Shown here piece by piece: positions 35,729-45,159 of a stretch of DNA of 64,000 bases; the first letter of the stretch is position 1, and each line of letters opens with the position of its first letter. Source of the stretch: Bacteroidota bacterium (GTDB taxonomy: Bacteria > Bacteroidota > Ignavibacteria > Ignavibacteriales > Ignavibacteriaceae); NCBI GenBank assembly GCA_021824145.1, contig JAKALM010000014.1, positions 1 to 64,000 on the forward strand, in the 5' to 3' direction. Both the position numbers and the translations under genes were made by a program. A model generated the notes under the pieces. The model did no database searches. It was not told the DNA's origin and saw nothing but the letters and a program-made list of their open reading frames with translations.

Positions 35729-36553
35729 ATGAAAGCGGTAATAGATTTTTCAAACTACATAATTCCATTTTTATATCTTCTTACATTCGGATTTTATTCT
35801 TACGATTTTATGAAGGGCGAGCAAAGGTTTGTAAATTCAAAACGGCTTTTTCTTTTTCTTACCTTAAGCTTTCATCTTTTTTATCTGATTATTCGTTCTA
35901 TTCATTTTGATCATCCGCCAATAACAAACGTATTTGAGATTTTTACATTACTTGCATTCTCGGTTAGCTTTTCATATTTCATCTTGGAACTTCTTACTGA
36001 TATTAGAGGCACGGGTCCTTTCATTATAATTTTTTCAATTATCTTTCAAATTATCTCAACTTTTTATATTTCGGATATATATCAAGTGAAAGAAGTTTTA
36101 CGAAGTCATTTGCTAGGCATTCATGTTTTTAATGCACTGCTTGGATATTCGGCAATTACAATTTCGGCAGTTTACGGATTTCTTTATTTAATTCTTTATA
36201 AAGATATTAAGCTTAATAAATTTGGATTAATTTTCGATCGCTTACCTAGCCTTGAAATTCTTGAGAAGATGAGTTTCTTTTCTGCAATTATCGGATTTTT
36301 TCTATTAACAATTGCAATTATAATAGGAATTATCTGGCTGCCTAAAGCTTTCCCTAATTTTTCCTACGCCGATCCCAAATTAATTGGAACTGCAATAGTT
36401 TGGATTCTTTACGGCATCGGAATTTCAACAAAACTTTTGGGTAAATGGCAAGGCAAAAAAGTTATTATGCTTTCAATTGTTGGATTTATTATCGCAATAT
36501 GCTCTACCATTGTTTCAAATTTTTTAGCAAGAAGTTTTCATTCATTTTATTAA
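35729..36553 (+). CDS. HemX/CcsA-like membrane protein, first gene of haem operon
   Basis: A 274-residue protein with about eight membrane spans, of the cytochrome c assembly (CcsA/CcmC/HemX) family. The conserved tryptophan-rich signature is poorly preserved (a single W-L-P near 220). HemX proteins lie beside hemA and modulate glutamyl-tRNA reductase levels, and the next gene here is hemA, 6 nt downstream. Haem handling or HemA control at the inner membrane is inferred from that context. The ORF begins at an ATG after the sequence TTAAGGAATTTAA, a usable ribosome site. Confidence 0.8.
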   Translation: MKAVIDFSNYIIPFLYLLTFGFYSYDFMKGEQRFVNSKRLFLFLTLSFHLFYLIIRSIHFDHPPITNVFEIFTLLAFSVSFSYFILELLTDIRGTGPFIIIFSIIFQIISTFYISDIYQVKEVLRSHLLGIHVFNALLGYSAITISAVYGFLYLILYKDIKLNKFGLIFDRLPSLEILEKMSFFSAIIGFFLLTIAIIIGIIWLPKAFPNFSYADPKLIGTAIVWILYGIGISTKLLGKWQGKKVIMLSIVGFIIAICSTIVSNFLARSFHSFY

Positions 36554-36559
36554 GATCTT

Positions 36560-37840
36560 ATGAATCTGTTTGCAACATCAATAAACCATAAAACAGCTTC
36601 TGTAGAACTTCGCGAAGCATTGTACCTGAATTCGGAAGAGATAAAAGAATATTTCAAGCTGGCACATGGTAAAATTTTCAGTGAAGGATTAGTTATTTCA
36701 ACTTGCAACCGAACTGAAATTTACGGCATTCCGGTTTCGAAAAATATTTCGCTTCAAGATATTCAAAACTCTCTCTTTCAGTTAAAATCAATATCTGGAT
36801 TAACAACAGAAAACTTCCAAAATTTTATTTCCGGAAACGCCATAAAACATTTGTTCAGTGTTGCATGTGGAATTGATTCACTGATGATTGGCGATAATCA
36901 AATATTTAAACAGGTTAAAGATTCATTTCAACTTGCAGAAGAAAATCATTACGCCGGATTTTTAATGAAGAGAGTTTTTGATTCAGCAATTAGAGCAGGC
37001 AAGCGCGCAATTACAGAAACAAGAATTAGTGAGGGTGCGGTAACAGTAAGTTACGCTGCTGTTCAATTGATTGAAAAAATATTTTCTAACTTGAGCCGTA
37101 AATCAGCACTTGTAATTGGTGCTGGAGAAACCGGCGAGCTTGCAGCAAAACATTTGAAAGAACGGGGAATCGGAAGCCTTACAATCACAAACCGAACTTA
37201 TGAGCGCGCAGAAAAGTTGGCGGAAAGTTTGAACGCAAAAATTCTTCCTTTCAACAACTTCAAAGAATCGCTGCATGAGTTTGATATAATTCTTAGTGCT
37301 ACTAGTGCTGAAAATTTGATTCTGACTAAGGACGACATAAAAATTTTGATGAAGAAAAGAAATTATAACCCTTGCGTACTGATGGATATTGCAATACCGC
37401 GCGATATTGACCCCGAAGCAAAAAGTATTGATTATGTTTTTTACAATGACATCGATTCGCTCAACATTATCGTTCAACAGAATCTTGCAAAACGTAAAGA
37501 AGAAATTCCTAAAGTTGAAAAGATAATTGATGAAGAACTTGCTGGATTTCTTTCATGGTTTAATTCTCTTGAAGCTGCACCGGCAATAAAAGATTTAAGA
37601 GATTTATTTGAATCTATAAGAGCAGAAGAGATTGAGAAAAATAAAAATAGATTTTCTCCGGAAGACCATGAGAAAATTGAAATTATTACAAAGAGAATAA
37701 TAAATAAAATTCTTCATCACCCTACGGTTGAGTTGAAAAAATTTGGAGAAAACGGAACTAACTCCGACGAAACAGCGCTGAAAATAAGCATTATTCGCGA
37801 ACTGTTTGGAGTTGACAAGAAAAACGAAAAGGAAAGTTAA
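36560..37840 (+). CDS. hemA: Glutamyl-tRNA reductase
   Basis: A 426-residue enzyme making glutamate-1-semialdehyde from Glu-tRNA, the first step of C5-pathway tetrapyrrole synthesis. The catalytic Cys49 sits in STCNRTEIYG. An NADPH-binding domain (G-A-G-E-T-G-E near 190) and the helical dimerisation domain follow. Length is normal. Glutamate-semialdehyde aminomutase (hemL) is not in this operon and must lie elsewhere. The gene is followed at once by hemC, whose TTG lies 2 nt beyond the stop. Confidence 0.96.
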   Translation: MNLFATSINHKTASVELREALYLNSEEIKEYFKLAHGKIFSEGLVISTCNRTEIYGIPVSKNISLQDIQNSLFQLKSISGLTTENFQNFISGNAIKHLFSVACGIDSLMIGDNQIFKQVKDSFQLAEENHYAGFLMKRVFDSAIRAGKRAITETRISEGAVTVSYAAVQLIEKIFSNLSRKSALVIGAGETGELAAKHLKERGIGSLTITNRTYERAEKLAESLNAKILPFNNFKESLHEFDIILSATSAENLILTKDDIKILMKKRNYNPCVLMDIAIPRDIDPEAKSIDYVFYNDIDSLNIIVQQNLAKRKEEIPKVEKIIDEELAGFLSWFNSLEAAPAIKDLRDLFESIRAEEIEKNKNRFSPEDHEKIEIITKRIINKILHHPTVELKKFGENGTNSDETALKISIIRELFGVDKKNEKES

Positions 37841-37841
37841 T

Positions 37842-38783
37842 TTGAAAAGAAAAATTGTTATTGGCTCTCGTGGAAGCGAACTTGCATTATGGCAGTCAAA
37901 TTTCATTAAGAAAGAACTCGAGAAAAAAAACAAAAGCATTTCTATTGAAATTAAAATTATAAAAACTACTGGTGACAAAATCCTTGATGTTGCGCTTTCG
38001 AAAATTGGCGACCGTAGTTTGTTCACCAAAGAGCTTGAAAGCGCCTTATTAAAAAAAGAAATTGATTTGGCTGTTCATAGTTTGAAAGATTTGCAGACCC
38101 AGCTTCCAAACGGATTGATTCTTGCTGCTGTTACCAAAAGGCATCCGGTTGAAGATGTTTTAATTTCAAAAAAGAAAGGAACTACTTTACAATCATTAAA
38201 AGAAAACGCTGTGGTTGCCACTGGCTCGCTGAGAAGAAAATGTCAGCTTCTTCACCTTCGCCCAGATATTAAAATTGAAGAGTTGCGCGGAAATGTTCCA
38301 ACGAGGATAAAAAGATTTCTGGAGTCTGATTGGGATGCAATTATTCTTGCACGCGCTGGAGTTGAAAGGCTAAAGATGCAAAAATATATTTCGTCTTTTA
38401 TCAGTACCGAAGAAATTCTTCCGGCAGTTGGCCAAGGCGCGCTTGGAATTGAAATAAATGAAGAGAATAAATTCGCTGAAGAAATTCTTTTCGAACTTCA
38501 TCATGAACCAACTTACAAAGCTGTTTTAGCCGAACGAGCTTTACTCAGGACTCTAGAAGGTGGTTGCCAAGTTCCAATTGGCGCATTTGCGGAAGTTAAA
38601 TCAAACGGGCTTTATCTCGATGCTATGGTTGGCTCTCTTGACGGCGCTTTAACTTTTCGCAAAAAAGTTAAAGGAACAAAAGCTGAACCTGAAAAGCTCG
38701 GTAAGAATCTTGCAAAAGATTTACTTAAAGCTGGCGCTAAAGAAATTCTTGCAGAAATTTATAAGACGACGAGATTAAAATAA
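37842..38783 (+). CDS. hemC: Hydroxymethylbilane synthase (porphobilinogen deaminase)
   Basis: A 313-residue enzyme polymerising four porphobilinogens. The N-terminus RKIVIGSRGSELALWQ and the dipyrromethane-cofactor Cys242 in EGGCQVPIGA are canonical. An in-frame upstream TTG at 37806 exists within hemA, but the TTG at 37842 follows GGAAAG at good spacing and matches the conserved start, so I use it. It is 2 nt after the hemA stop and 8 nt before the TetR-HemD fusion gene, so translation is coupled. Confidence 0.96.
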   Translation: MKRKIVIGSRGSELALWQSNFIKKELEKKNKSISIEIKIIKTTGDKILDVALSKIGDRSLFTKELESALLKKEIDLAVHSLKDLQTQLPNGLILAAVTKRHPVEDVLISKKKGTTLQSLKENAVVATGSLRRKCQLLHLRPDIKIEELRGNVPTRIKRFLESDWDAIILARAGVERLKMQKYISSFISTEEILPAVGQGALGIEINEENKFAEEILFELHHEPTYKAVLAERALLRTLEGGCQVPIGAFAEVKSNGLYLDAMVGSLDGALTFRKKVKGTKAEPEKLGKNLAKDLLKAGAKEILAEIYKTTRLK

Positions 38784-38791
38784 AATTTTTT

Positions 38792-40183
38792 ATGGAATCC
38801 GAAATTAAAATAGAGAATAAGAAAGAGCTGAAGCGGAAGAGAATAATTGAATCTGCAGCAAAGCTTTTTTCGCAAAAAAGCTACCACGAAGTTATGATGG
38901 AAGATGTTGCAAAGCTTTCGTTGATTGCTAAAGGAACGGTTTACAATTACTTCGAATCAAAAGAAGAATTATATTTTTCAATTATGAAGCAGCGTATGGA
39001 AAAACTTACGGCTTCACTTAAGGAAAAGATTAAAGATGAATTGAGCAGCATTGAATCGCTTCATTCTTTTGTAGTTCATCTTTATATGTTCATGATGAAA
39101 TATCAAAGTTTCTTTTTGATGTATCAGAAAGAATCCTTGAAAGCAGAGCACGAGCTTTGTTCTGAACTTGTAGGCTTGGAAAACGATTTGAAAAATATTT
39201 TGGAAGGAATTGTTGAGTCAGGTAAATCTGAAGGATTGTTTAGAAATATTGAAAGCGGCTTTGCAGTTGATCTAATTCTTGGCAGCATTTATGGCGCAAT
39301 TCAACGCGGTATTGAAAAAAATTTCGGCGAAGAGCGAATGGTTGCGGAACGTGAGAAAATTTTCGATTTTGTTCTGCATGGATTATTTTCGGCATACGAG
39401 GAAAACAAAATGTTTCCGTTAAGCGGCAAGACGATTGTAATTACACGGACTGTCGAGCAGTCAAAAGAATCTTCTGAAGTTTTCAGGCAGCTTGGCGCAA
39501 ATGTAATAATTTTTCCAACTCTTGATATTGTTCCGCCGGAAAGTTGGAATGAATTTGATTCAACAATTAAAGACAGTACTTCTATAAACTTCATAATTTT
39601 TACCTCGGCTCATGCTGTTAAAATGTTCATTCATAGGTGTAATGAACTTGGAGTAAATTTTGATTTCGGCCAGACAAAAGTTGTAGCAGTTGGAAACAAA
39701 ACAGCATTAGTCTGTGAAAGAAATAAAATACCTGTGCATATAATTCCCAAAAAGTTCAGCGGCGTTGGAGTTGTTGAAGAACTTACGAATTATGATCTGA
39801 AGAAGAAGCTGATTTTTATTCCACGTTCAGCAATTGGGCGTGAAGAGCTTCCCTATGAGCTCGAAGCTCTAGGTGCTAAAATTAAAACCGCACCAGTCTA
39901 TAATGTTTCACTTCCTTCTGACAACAAAGTAAAAGGTAATCTAGAAATTTTAAATCAAAGCAAACCAGATGTTTTCATTTTTACTAGTCCTTCAACTTTT
40001 GAAAATTTTATACAGATTTTGAAGATTGCCAATCCAGTGAAATATTTTGAAAACTATAAAGTAGCAGCAATTGGTCCAACAACAAGAACTGCAATTGAAA
40101 ATAGACATGTTCGTGTTGATATATTGCCGGAAGAATTTACGATTGATGGTTTGGCAAAAGCAATAATTGAATTTTATAAATAA
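38792..40183 (+). CDS. hemD: TetR-type regulator fused to uroporphyrinogen-III synthase
   Basis: A 463-residue single frame with two unrelated halves. Residues 12-200 are a complete TetR-family protein: the helix-turn-helix with M-E-D-V-A, A-K-G-T-V-Y-N-Y-F and K-E-E-L-Y-F, then a helical ligand/dimer domain. Residues 211-460 are a HemD domain starting SGKTIVITRT and including P-T-L-D-I-V-P, F-T-S-A-H-A-V and I-G-P-T-T-R-T-A-I. HemD closes hydroxymethylbilane to uroporphyrinogen III. The order hemC-hemD-hemE fits. A GAGGAAA site and ATG at 39410 lie exactly at the junction, so a free HemD may also be made. I know of no standard fusion of this kind; a frameshift is not needed to explain it. 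Confidence 0.9.
   Translation: MESEIKIENKKELKRKRIIESAAKLFSQKSYHEVMMEDVAKLSLIAKGTVYNYFESKEELYFSIMKQRMEKLTASLKEKIKDELSSIESLHSFVVHLYMFMMKYQSFFLMYQKESLKAEHELCSELVGLENDLKNILEGIVESGKSEGLFRNIESGFAVDLILGSIYGAIQRGIEKNFGEERMVAEREKIFDFVLHGLFSAYEENKMFPLSGKTIVITRTVEQSKESSEVFRQLGANVIIFPTLDIVPPESWNEFDSTIKDSTSINFIIFTSAHAVKMFIHRCNELGVNFDFGQTKVVAVGNKTALVCERNKIPVHIIPKKFSGVGVVEELTNYDLKKKLIFIPRSAIGREELPYELEALGAKIKTAPVYNVSLPSDNKVKGNLEILNQSKPDVFIFTSPSTFENFIQILKIANPVKYFENYKVAAIGPTTRTAIENRHVRVDILPEEFTIDGLAKAIIEFYK
39398..39412 (+). promoter_or_regulatory. Internal ribosome binding site and ATG at the TetR/HemD junction
   Basis: GAGGAAA is followed, 5 nt later, by an in-frame ATG (39410), residue 207 of the fusion and just before the conserved SGKTIVITRT. 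Initiation here would give a free HemD of 257 residues, the normal family length. Confidence 0.6.
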
Positions 40184-40237
40184 AAATTTAGTACAGACTT
40201 AAGTCCGCAAAAAGTTTTAAGAAAGATAGAGAAAAAT

Positions 40238-41302
40238 TTGAGCGAGTTAAAGAACGATTTATTTTTAAGAGCCTGCAAAAGGCTTCCGGTTGAGCGTACA
40301 CCAATTTGGATTATGCGCCAGGCAGGAAGATATTTGCCAGAGTATCGTGCAGTTCGGGAGAAAGCTGATTTTATAACGATGTGCCACACTCCGGAACTTG
40401 CCGCTGAAGTTACTATTCAACCGGTAAAAATTATTGGTGTTGATGCAGCAATTATTTTTTCGGATATCCTTGTTATTCCCGAGGCGATGGGAATGAAGTT
40501 CGATATGATTGAAAGCCGCGGTCCGGTTTTTCATCATCCCCTAAGAAACGAGGAAGATGGAAAACAGTTGAAGCGAATCGATCCTGGTAAAGATTTGAAA
40601 TACGTTCTCGATGCAATTTCACTTACAAAAAGAGAATTAAATGGAAGCGTACCGTTAATCGGTTTCAGCGGTTCTCCGTGGACGCTTTTTACTTACATGG
40701 TTGAAGGCAAAGGTTCAAAGAATTTTTCTTATATAAAAAAATTAATTTTTAATAATCCTAAACTTGCACACAAAGTTTTGGACCTGCTTTCTGATGCAGT
40801 TGCCGATTACCTTTCCGCCAAGATTGAAGCTGGTGTTAACGCTGTCCAGATTTTTGATACTTGGGGTGGAATTCTATCACAAAATGATTTTGAAGAATTT
40901 TCTCTCTACTACATATCGAAGGTTATTTCAAAAATTAAAAGAAATAATGAACCTATAATTGTCTTTTCTAAAGGAGTCCATTTTAAACTTGATAAAATTG
41001 CTGCTTCTGGTGCTGATGTAATCGGTCTTGACTGGACTATGGATCTCGGCGAAGCAAGAAAAAAGATCGGCGGTAAAGTTGCTCTTCAAGGAAATTTAGA
41101 TCCTACTGTTCTTTATGCAAAGCCTGATAAAATTAAAGAAGAAACAATAAAAATTTTAAACTCTTTTGGTGCAGGCAGTGGACACATTTTTAATTTAGGC
41201 CACGGAATTCTACCTGATGTAGATCCAGAAAACGCAAAATATCTGGTTCAGTTTGTGAAGGAAGAGAGCAAAGTCTTCCATAAAATAGACGCGAAGAAAT
41301 GA
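40238..41302 (+). CDS. hemE: Uroporphyrinogen decarboxylase
   Basis: A 354-residue enzyme converting uroporphyrinogen III to coproporphyrinogen III. The N-terminal signature R-T-P-I-W-I-M-R-Q-A-G-R-Y-L-P-E-Y-R, the Asp-bearing F-S-D-I-L-V-I-P and the G-F-S-G-S-P-W-T-L-F stretch are all present. The start is a TTG at 40238, the only candidate ahead of the conserved region. An AGAGAAAA purine tract precedes it. The 54-nt gap from the fusion gene contains no terminator. Confidence 0.95.
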   Translation: MSELKNDLFLRACKRLPVERTPIWIMRQAGRYLPEYRAVREKADFITMCHTPELAAEVTIQPVKIIGVDAAIIFSDILVIPEAMGMKFDMIESRGPVFHHPLRNEEDGKQLKRIDPGKDLKYVLDAISLTKRELNGSVPLIGFSGSPWTLFTYMVEGKGSKNFSYIKKLIFNNPKLAHKVLDLLSDAVADYLSAKIEAGVNAVQIFDTWGGILSQNDFEEFSLYYISKVISKIKRNNEPIIVFSKGVHFKLDKIAASGADVIGLDWTMDLGEARKKIGGKVALQGNLDPTVLYAKPDKIKEETIKILNSFGAGSGHIFNLGHGILPDVDPENAKYLVQFVKEESKVFHKIDAKK

Positions 41303-41314
41303 TAGGAGAAGAAT

Positions 41315-42691
41315 ATGTTTGAATTTGATTTAACGAAGTTCAAAAAATACGATAAACCAGGACCACGCTACACAAGCTATCCGACAGCTCCGCATTTTAG
41401 TGAGAGCTTTACACATGAGAATTATCTTGATGAAATATTAAAAACAAATTACGGCGAAGGTCTCCCTGATCTCTCGCTTTATTTTCATCTTCCATTCTGT
41501 GATACACTATGTTATTTCTGCGGCTGTAATATGATAATTACTCGTAACCGCGACCGTGTGAAAGATTACATCAAATATTTAAAAAAAGAAATTGACATGG
41601 TGCGCACATATATCCTTCCGGATAGAAAAGTTTCACAGCTTCACTGGGGTGGCGGAACACCAACACATCTTCATCCCGATGAAATTGATGAGCTTGCATC
41701 TTATATAAAAGAGTCTTTTCAATTTAAAGAAGATTCTGAAAACGGCTGCGAAATTGATCCGCGCGAATTATCGAGACGTCATCTAGAAATGCTTCGGAAG
41801 AACGGTTTCAACAGAATTAGTATGGGCGTACAGGATTTCAACGAAAAAGTACAGAAAGCAACAAACAGAATTCAACCTGAAGATATTACACGGCAAACTG
41901 TTCAGTGGGTGCGTGAGCTTGGTTTCAGCAGCATCAATCTTGATTTGATGTACGGGCTTCCATTTCAAACATTGGAAACTTTTTCGGAAACTTTAGACAA
42001 AACAATTGACATTTCGCCGGATAGAATTGCGGTCTTCAATTATGCTCATGTACCGTGGATGAAAAAACATATGTCGCTAATTCATACTGAAGATTTGCCC
42101 GCGGCAGAAGTTAAACTTCAAATTTTGAAAATGACGATAGAGAGATTGACAAACGCTGGTTATGTTTTCATAGGCATGGATCATTTTGCAAAACCAGACG
42201 ATGAACTTGCTATTGCATTGAATGAAAAAAAACTTTACAGAAATTTTCAAGGTTACAGTACACATTCGGGTACAGATTTGTATGCGATGGGGATTACAGC
42301 TATAAGTCAGCTTCAAAATGTCTATGCTCAAAACTACAAAACAGAAAAAGAATATTTTCAGACAATTGATAACGAAACAATTCCGGTTGCAAAGGGATAT
42401 CGATTAAACGAGGATGATATTTTACGCCGTGAAGTTGTAATGAAGTTGATGTGCAACTTCGAACTTGAATTTAAGCCAATTGAAGAAAAGTATAAAATTA
42501 ATTTCAACGAATATTTTGCTTGGGGTTTGAATAATTTAACCGAGATGGAAAAAGACGAACTCGTTACGATCGGAAAGGATAAAATTGAAGTTACTCCAAT
42601 GGGTAAACTTCTTATTCGTAACATCGCAATGAATTTTGATGGATACATTGAGCGGAAAGAAGACACAGCAAAATATTCAAGAACTGTATAA
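41315..42691 (+). CDS. hemN: Oxygen-independent coproporphyrinogen III oxidase (radical SAM)
   Basis: A 458-residue radical SAM enzyme. The Cys62-x3-Cys66-x2-Cys69-G-Cys71 motif is the HemN signature, with the extra fourth cysteine, distinguishing it from HemW. The N-terminal K-Y-D-K-P-G-P-R-Y-T-S-Y-P and the glycine-rich W-G-G-G-T-P stretch are also typical. It decarboxylates two propionates with SAM, anaerobically. AGGAG precedes the ATG. It lies in the haem operon between hemE and the protoporphyrinogen oxidase gene. Confidence 0.96.
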   Translation: MFEFDLTKFKKYDKPGPRYTSYPTAPHFSESFTHENYLDEILKTNYGEGLPDLSLYFHLPFCDTLCYFCGCNMIITRNRDRVKDYIKYLKKEIDMVRTYILPDRKVSQLHWGGGTPTHLHPDEIDELASYIKESFQFKEDSENGCEIDPRELSRRHLEMLRKNGFNRISMGVQDFNEKVQKATNRIQPEDITRQTVQWVRELGFSSINLDLMYGLPFQTLETFSETLDKTIDISPDRIAVFNYAHVPWMKKHMSLIHTEDLPAAEVKLQILKMTIERLTNAGYVFIGMDHFAKPDDELAIALNEKKLYRNFQGYSTHSGTDLYAMGITAISQLQNVYAQNYKTEKEYFQTIDNETIPVAKGYRLNEDDILRREVVMKLMCNFELEFKPIEEKYKINFNEYFAWGLNNLTEMEKDELVTIGKDKIEVTPMGKLLIRNIAMNFDGYIERKEDTAKYSRTV

Positions 42692-42707
42692 ATTTTTACA
42701 GAGAAGC

Positions 42708-44084
42708 ATGAACAAAAAGATTGTGATACTTGGGGCAGGAATTTCTGGTTTAACAACTGCTTATCTTTTAAATAAAAAAGGATATGATATAACTGTATTG
42801 GAAAAGAAAGATGAAGTTGGCGGCACGATGGAAAGCGTTTTCGAAAATGGTTACTTATTCGACCGAGGACCAAACAGCGGACTTGAAACAACACCGTTAA
42901 TAAGCCAGCTTGTTGAAGAGCTTGGACTTCAGAATGAAATTGTTTACGCAAACAAAATCGGAAATAAAAGATATATTCTTCGAGATAACCAACTTCATGC
43001 GATGCCAATGAGTCCGCCGGCATTTATCAAGACGAAACTTTTTTCCACCGGCGCAAAGCTAAGGTTGTTTGCCGAGCCAATTATTGGAAAATCTGATGAC
43101 GGATATTATCAAAGCATTGCTGATTTTGTTAAGAGAAGGCTTGGAAAAGAATTTTTAGATTATGCAATCAATCCTTTTGTTGCTGGAGTTTATGCCGGCA
43201 ATCCAGAAGAATTAAGTGTTAAGTCTGCCTTTCCGAAACTTTATGCGCTGGAAGAAAAGTACGGTGGGTTGATAGTTGGTTCTTTTAAAAGTATGAAGGA
43301 AAGAAGAAAACGTGCTGAAAAATCTAAGCAGAGTGCGCAGATGTTTTCTTTTTTAAATGGTATGCAAGTACTTCCTAAAGCTATTGCGAAAAATCTTGGC
43401 AAAAAGGTAATAAAATCTGCGGAAGTTAAATCCATTTCTAAAGAAATTAGCGGTTACAAAATTTCTTATTCGAAAAATGGAAAAGATGAAGATTTGATGT
43501 GTGATGTTTTGCTTTCTGCAATTCCCGCTTATTATGCTTCAGAATTGTTTAAATCGATAGATGAAAACTTATCAAAACATCTCGAACAGATTTATTATCC
43601 GCCGGTACTTGTTCTTTTGCTTGCTTATGAGAAAACCGCAATCAAGCAGCCGCTTGATGGATTTGGATTTTTAATTCCGGCAAAGGAAAAAAAATCTTTT
43701 CTTGGGGCAATCTGGAGTTCAATTTTATTTCCGAATCGTTCTGATGAAAGCAAAGCAATGTTCACAATATTTGTTGGCGGCGCCCGCAATCCAGAAATAG
43801 GAAACATCGACAAAGAAATTTTATTCAGAAAAGTTCGGAATGAGTTTGAAGAAATAATGGGAATTTCTAGCGAGCCAATTTTCACTTCATACCGATATTG
43901 GTCTAAATCAATTCCACAATACAACATCGGATATATTGAACACGAAAAATATTTTGAAGAATTTGAAAAAAGAAATCCCGGAATTATTATTGGTGGTAAT
44001 TATCGGGGGGGAATTTCTGTAGGTGATTGCATTAAGAATGCTGAACTGGTAAGCCAAAGAATTATTCAGCAAATTAACAATTGA
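42708..44084 (+). CDS. hemG: FAD-dependent protoporphyrinogen/coproporphyrinogen oxidase (HemY type)
   Basis: A 458-residue flavoprotein. The Rossmann motif is K-I-V-I-L-G-A-G-I-S-G-L, followed by V-L-E-K-K-D-E-V-G-G, and a C-terminal FAD-binding stretch, G-G-N-Y-R-G-G-I-S-V-G-D-C. This is the hemY/HemG(III) type, usually oxygen-linked, and can act on protoporphyrinogen IX or coproporphyrinogen III. An ORF extension begins inside hemN, but the ATG at 42708, 16 nt after the hemN stop and following the GAGAAG site, matches the family start. No ferrochelatase gene follows; hemB does. Confidence 0.92.
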   Translation: MNKKIVILGAGISGLTTAYLLNKKGYDITVLEKKDEVGGTMESVFENGYLFDRGPNSGLETTPLISQLVEELGLQNEIVYANKIGNKRYILRDNQLHAMPMSPPAFIKTKLFSTGAKLRLFAEPIIGKSDDGYYQSIADFVKRRLGKEFLDYAINPFVAGVYAGNPEELSVKSAFPKLYALEEKYGGLIVGSFKSMKERRKRAEKSKQSAQMFSFLNGMQVLPKAIAKNLGKKVIKSAEVKSISKEISGYKISYSKNGKDEDLMCDVLLSAIPAYYASELFKSIDENLSKHLEQIYYPPVLVLLLAYEKTAIKQPLDGFGFLIPAKEKKSFLGAIWSSILFPNRSDESKAMFTIFVGGARNPEIGNIDKEILFRKVRNEFEEIMGISSEPIFTSYRYWSKSIPQYNIGYIEHEKYFEEFEKRNPGIIIGGNYRGGISVGDCIKNAELVSQRIIQQINN

Positions 44085-44102
44085 AAATTTAAGGAGAAAA
44101 TT

Positions 44103-45089
44103 ATGGCAACATATCCAACCAAAAGATTGAGAAGACTTCGTTACAATCCACTTGTAAGAGACATGGTAAGAGAAACAGAGCTTTCTAAAAACGATTTGAT
44201 TTATCCACTGTTTGTGGTACCCGGAAGTAAGATTAGGAAGCCTGTGAAATCAATGCCTGGTGTGTTTCAGTTATCGGTGGACGAAGTTGTAAAAGAGTGC
44301 AAGGAAGTGGAAGCTCTTGGAATTCCTGCAATAATTTTATTTGGAATTCCCGAGCATAAAGATGAAGTTGGCTCAGAAGCATACGATCCTAATGGTATTG
44401 TTCAAAAAGCAATTAGAGCAATAAAGGAAGAAGTAAAAAATCTTCTTGTTATAACTGATGTTTGTATGTGCGAGTATACTTCTCATGGACATTGTGGAGT
44501 TTTGCGCGGAGAAGAAATCTTAAATGACGAAACAGTTGAACTACTTGTTAAAGAATCTCTCTCCCACGCAAAAGCCGGCGCTGATATTATCGCCCCTTCG
44601 GATATGATGGATGGAAGAATTGGTGCAATAAGAAAAGCACTTGATGAAAATGGATTTACTAAAATTCCTATTCTTAGTTATGCAGCTAAATTTTCATCGG
44701 GTTATTATGGCCCATTTAGAGACGCTGCAGAATCAGCACCAGCATTCGGAGATAGACGCTCGCACCAAATGGATATTGCCAATGGCGATGAAGCATTGCG
44801 CGAAGTTGAAACCGATATTGAAGAAGGTGCCGATATTGTAATGGTAAAACCAGCGGGAGCGTATCTTGATATTATCAGAAGAGTAAAAGATAAATTTGGA
44901 ATGCCGACTTGTGCATATCAAGTAAGCGGCGAATATGCAATGATTAAAGCTGCTGCTCAAAACGGCTGGATAGACGAGGAGCGGGTAATGATTGAATCGC
45001 TTATCGCAATTAAGCGTGCTGGGGCGGATATGTTCCTAACTTACTTTGCAAAAGATGCCGCAAAGTGGATAGATAAAAATAAAAAATAA
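44103..45089 (+). CDS. hemB: Porphobilinogen synthase (5-aminolevulinate dehydratase)
   Basis: A 328-residue enzyme condensing two 5-aminolevulinates. The zinc-site cysteines Cys121, Cys123 and Cys131 ([12 protein letters not shown]) and Schiff-base lysines Lys196 (A-A-K-F) and Lys249 (M-V-K-P-A) are in place. The Zn-dependent, octameric type is implied. AAGGAG precedes the ATG. It closes the haem operon, and an inverted repeat follows. Confidence 0.97.
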   Translation: MATYPTKRLRRLRYNPLVRDMVRETELSKNDLIYPLFVVPGSKIRKPVKSMPGVFQLSVDEVVKECKEVEALGIPAIILFGIPEHKDEVGSEAYDPNGIVQKAIRAIKEEVKNLLVITDVCMCEYTSHGHCGVLRGEEILNDETVELLVKESLSHAKAGADIIAPSDMMDGRIGAIRKALDENGFTKIPILSYAAKFSSGYYGPFRDAAESAPAFGDRRSHQMDIANGDEALREVETDIEEGADIVMVKPAGAYLDIIRRVKDKFGMPTCAYQVSGEYAMIKAAAQNGWIDEERVMIESLIAIKRAGADMFLTYFAKDAAKWIDKNKK

Positions 45090-45101
45090 TCCTTCATTTA
45101 T

Positions 45102-45149
45102 TTGAACTTACATTTGAACAAATTTAAAAAGTTTCATTTGTAAGTTCAA
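45102..45149. repeat. Inverted repeat after hemB
   Basis: TTGAACTTACA at 45102-45112 is repeated inverted at 45139-45149 around a 26-nt AT-rich centre. It can form a long hairpin at the end of the haem operon, but no T-run follows, so termination is uncertain. It may also serve as a processing or operator site for the next gene. Confidence 0.6.
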
Positions 45150-45159
45150 AATATTTATT

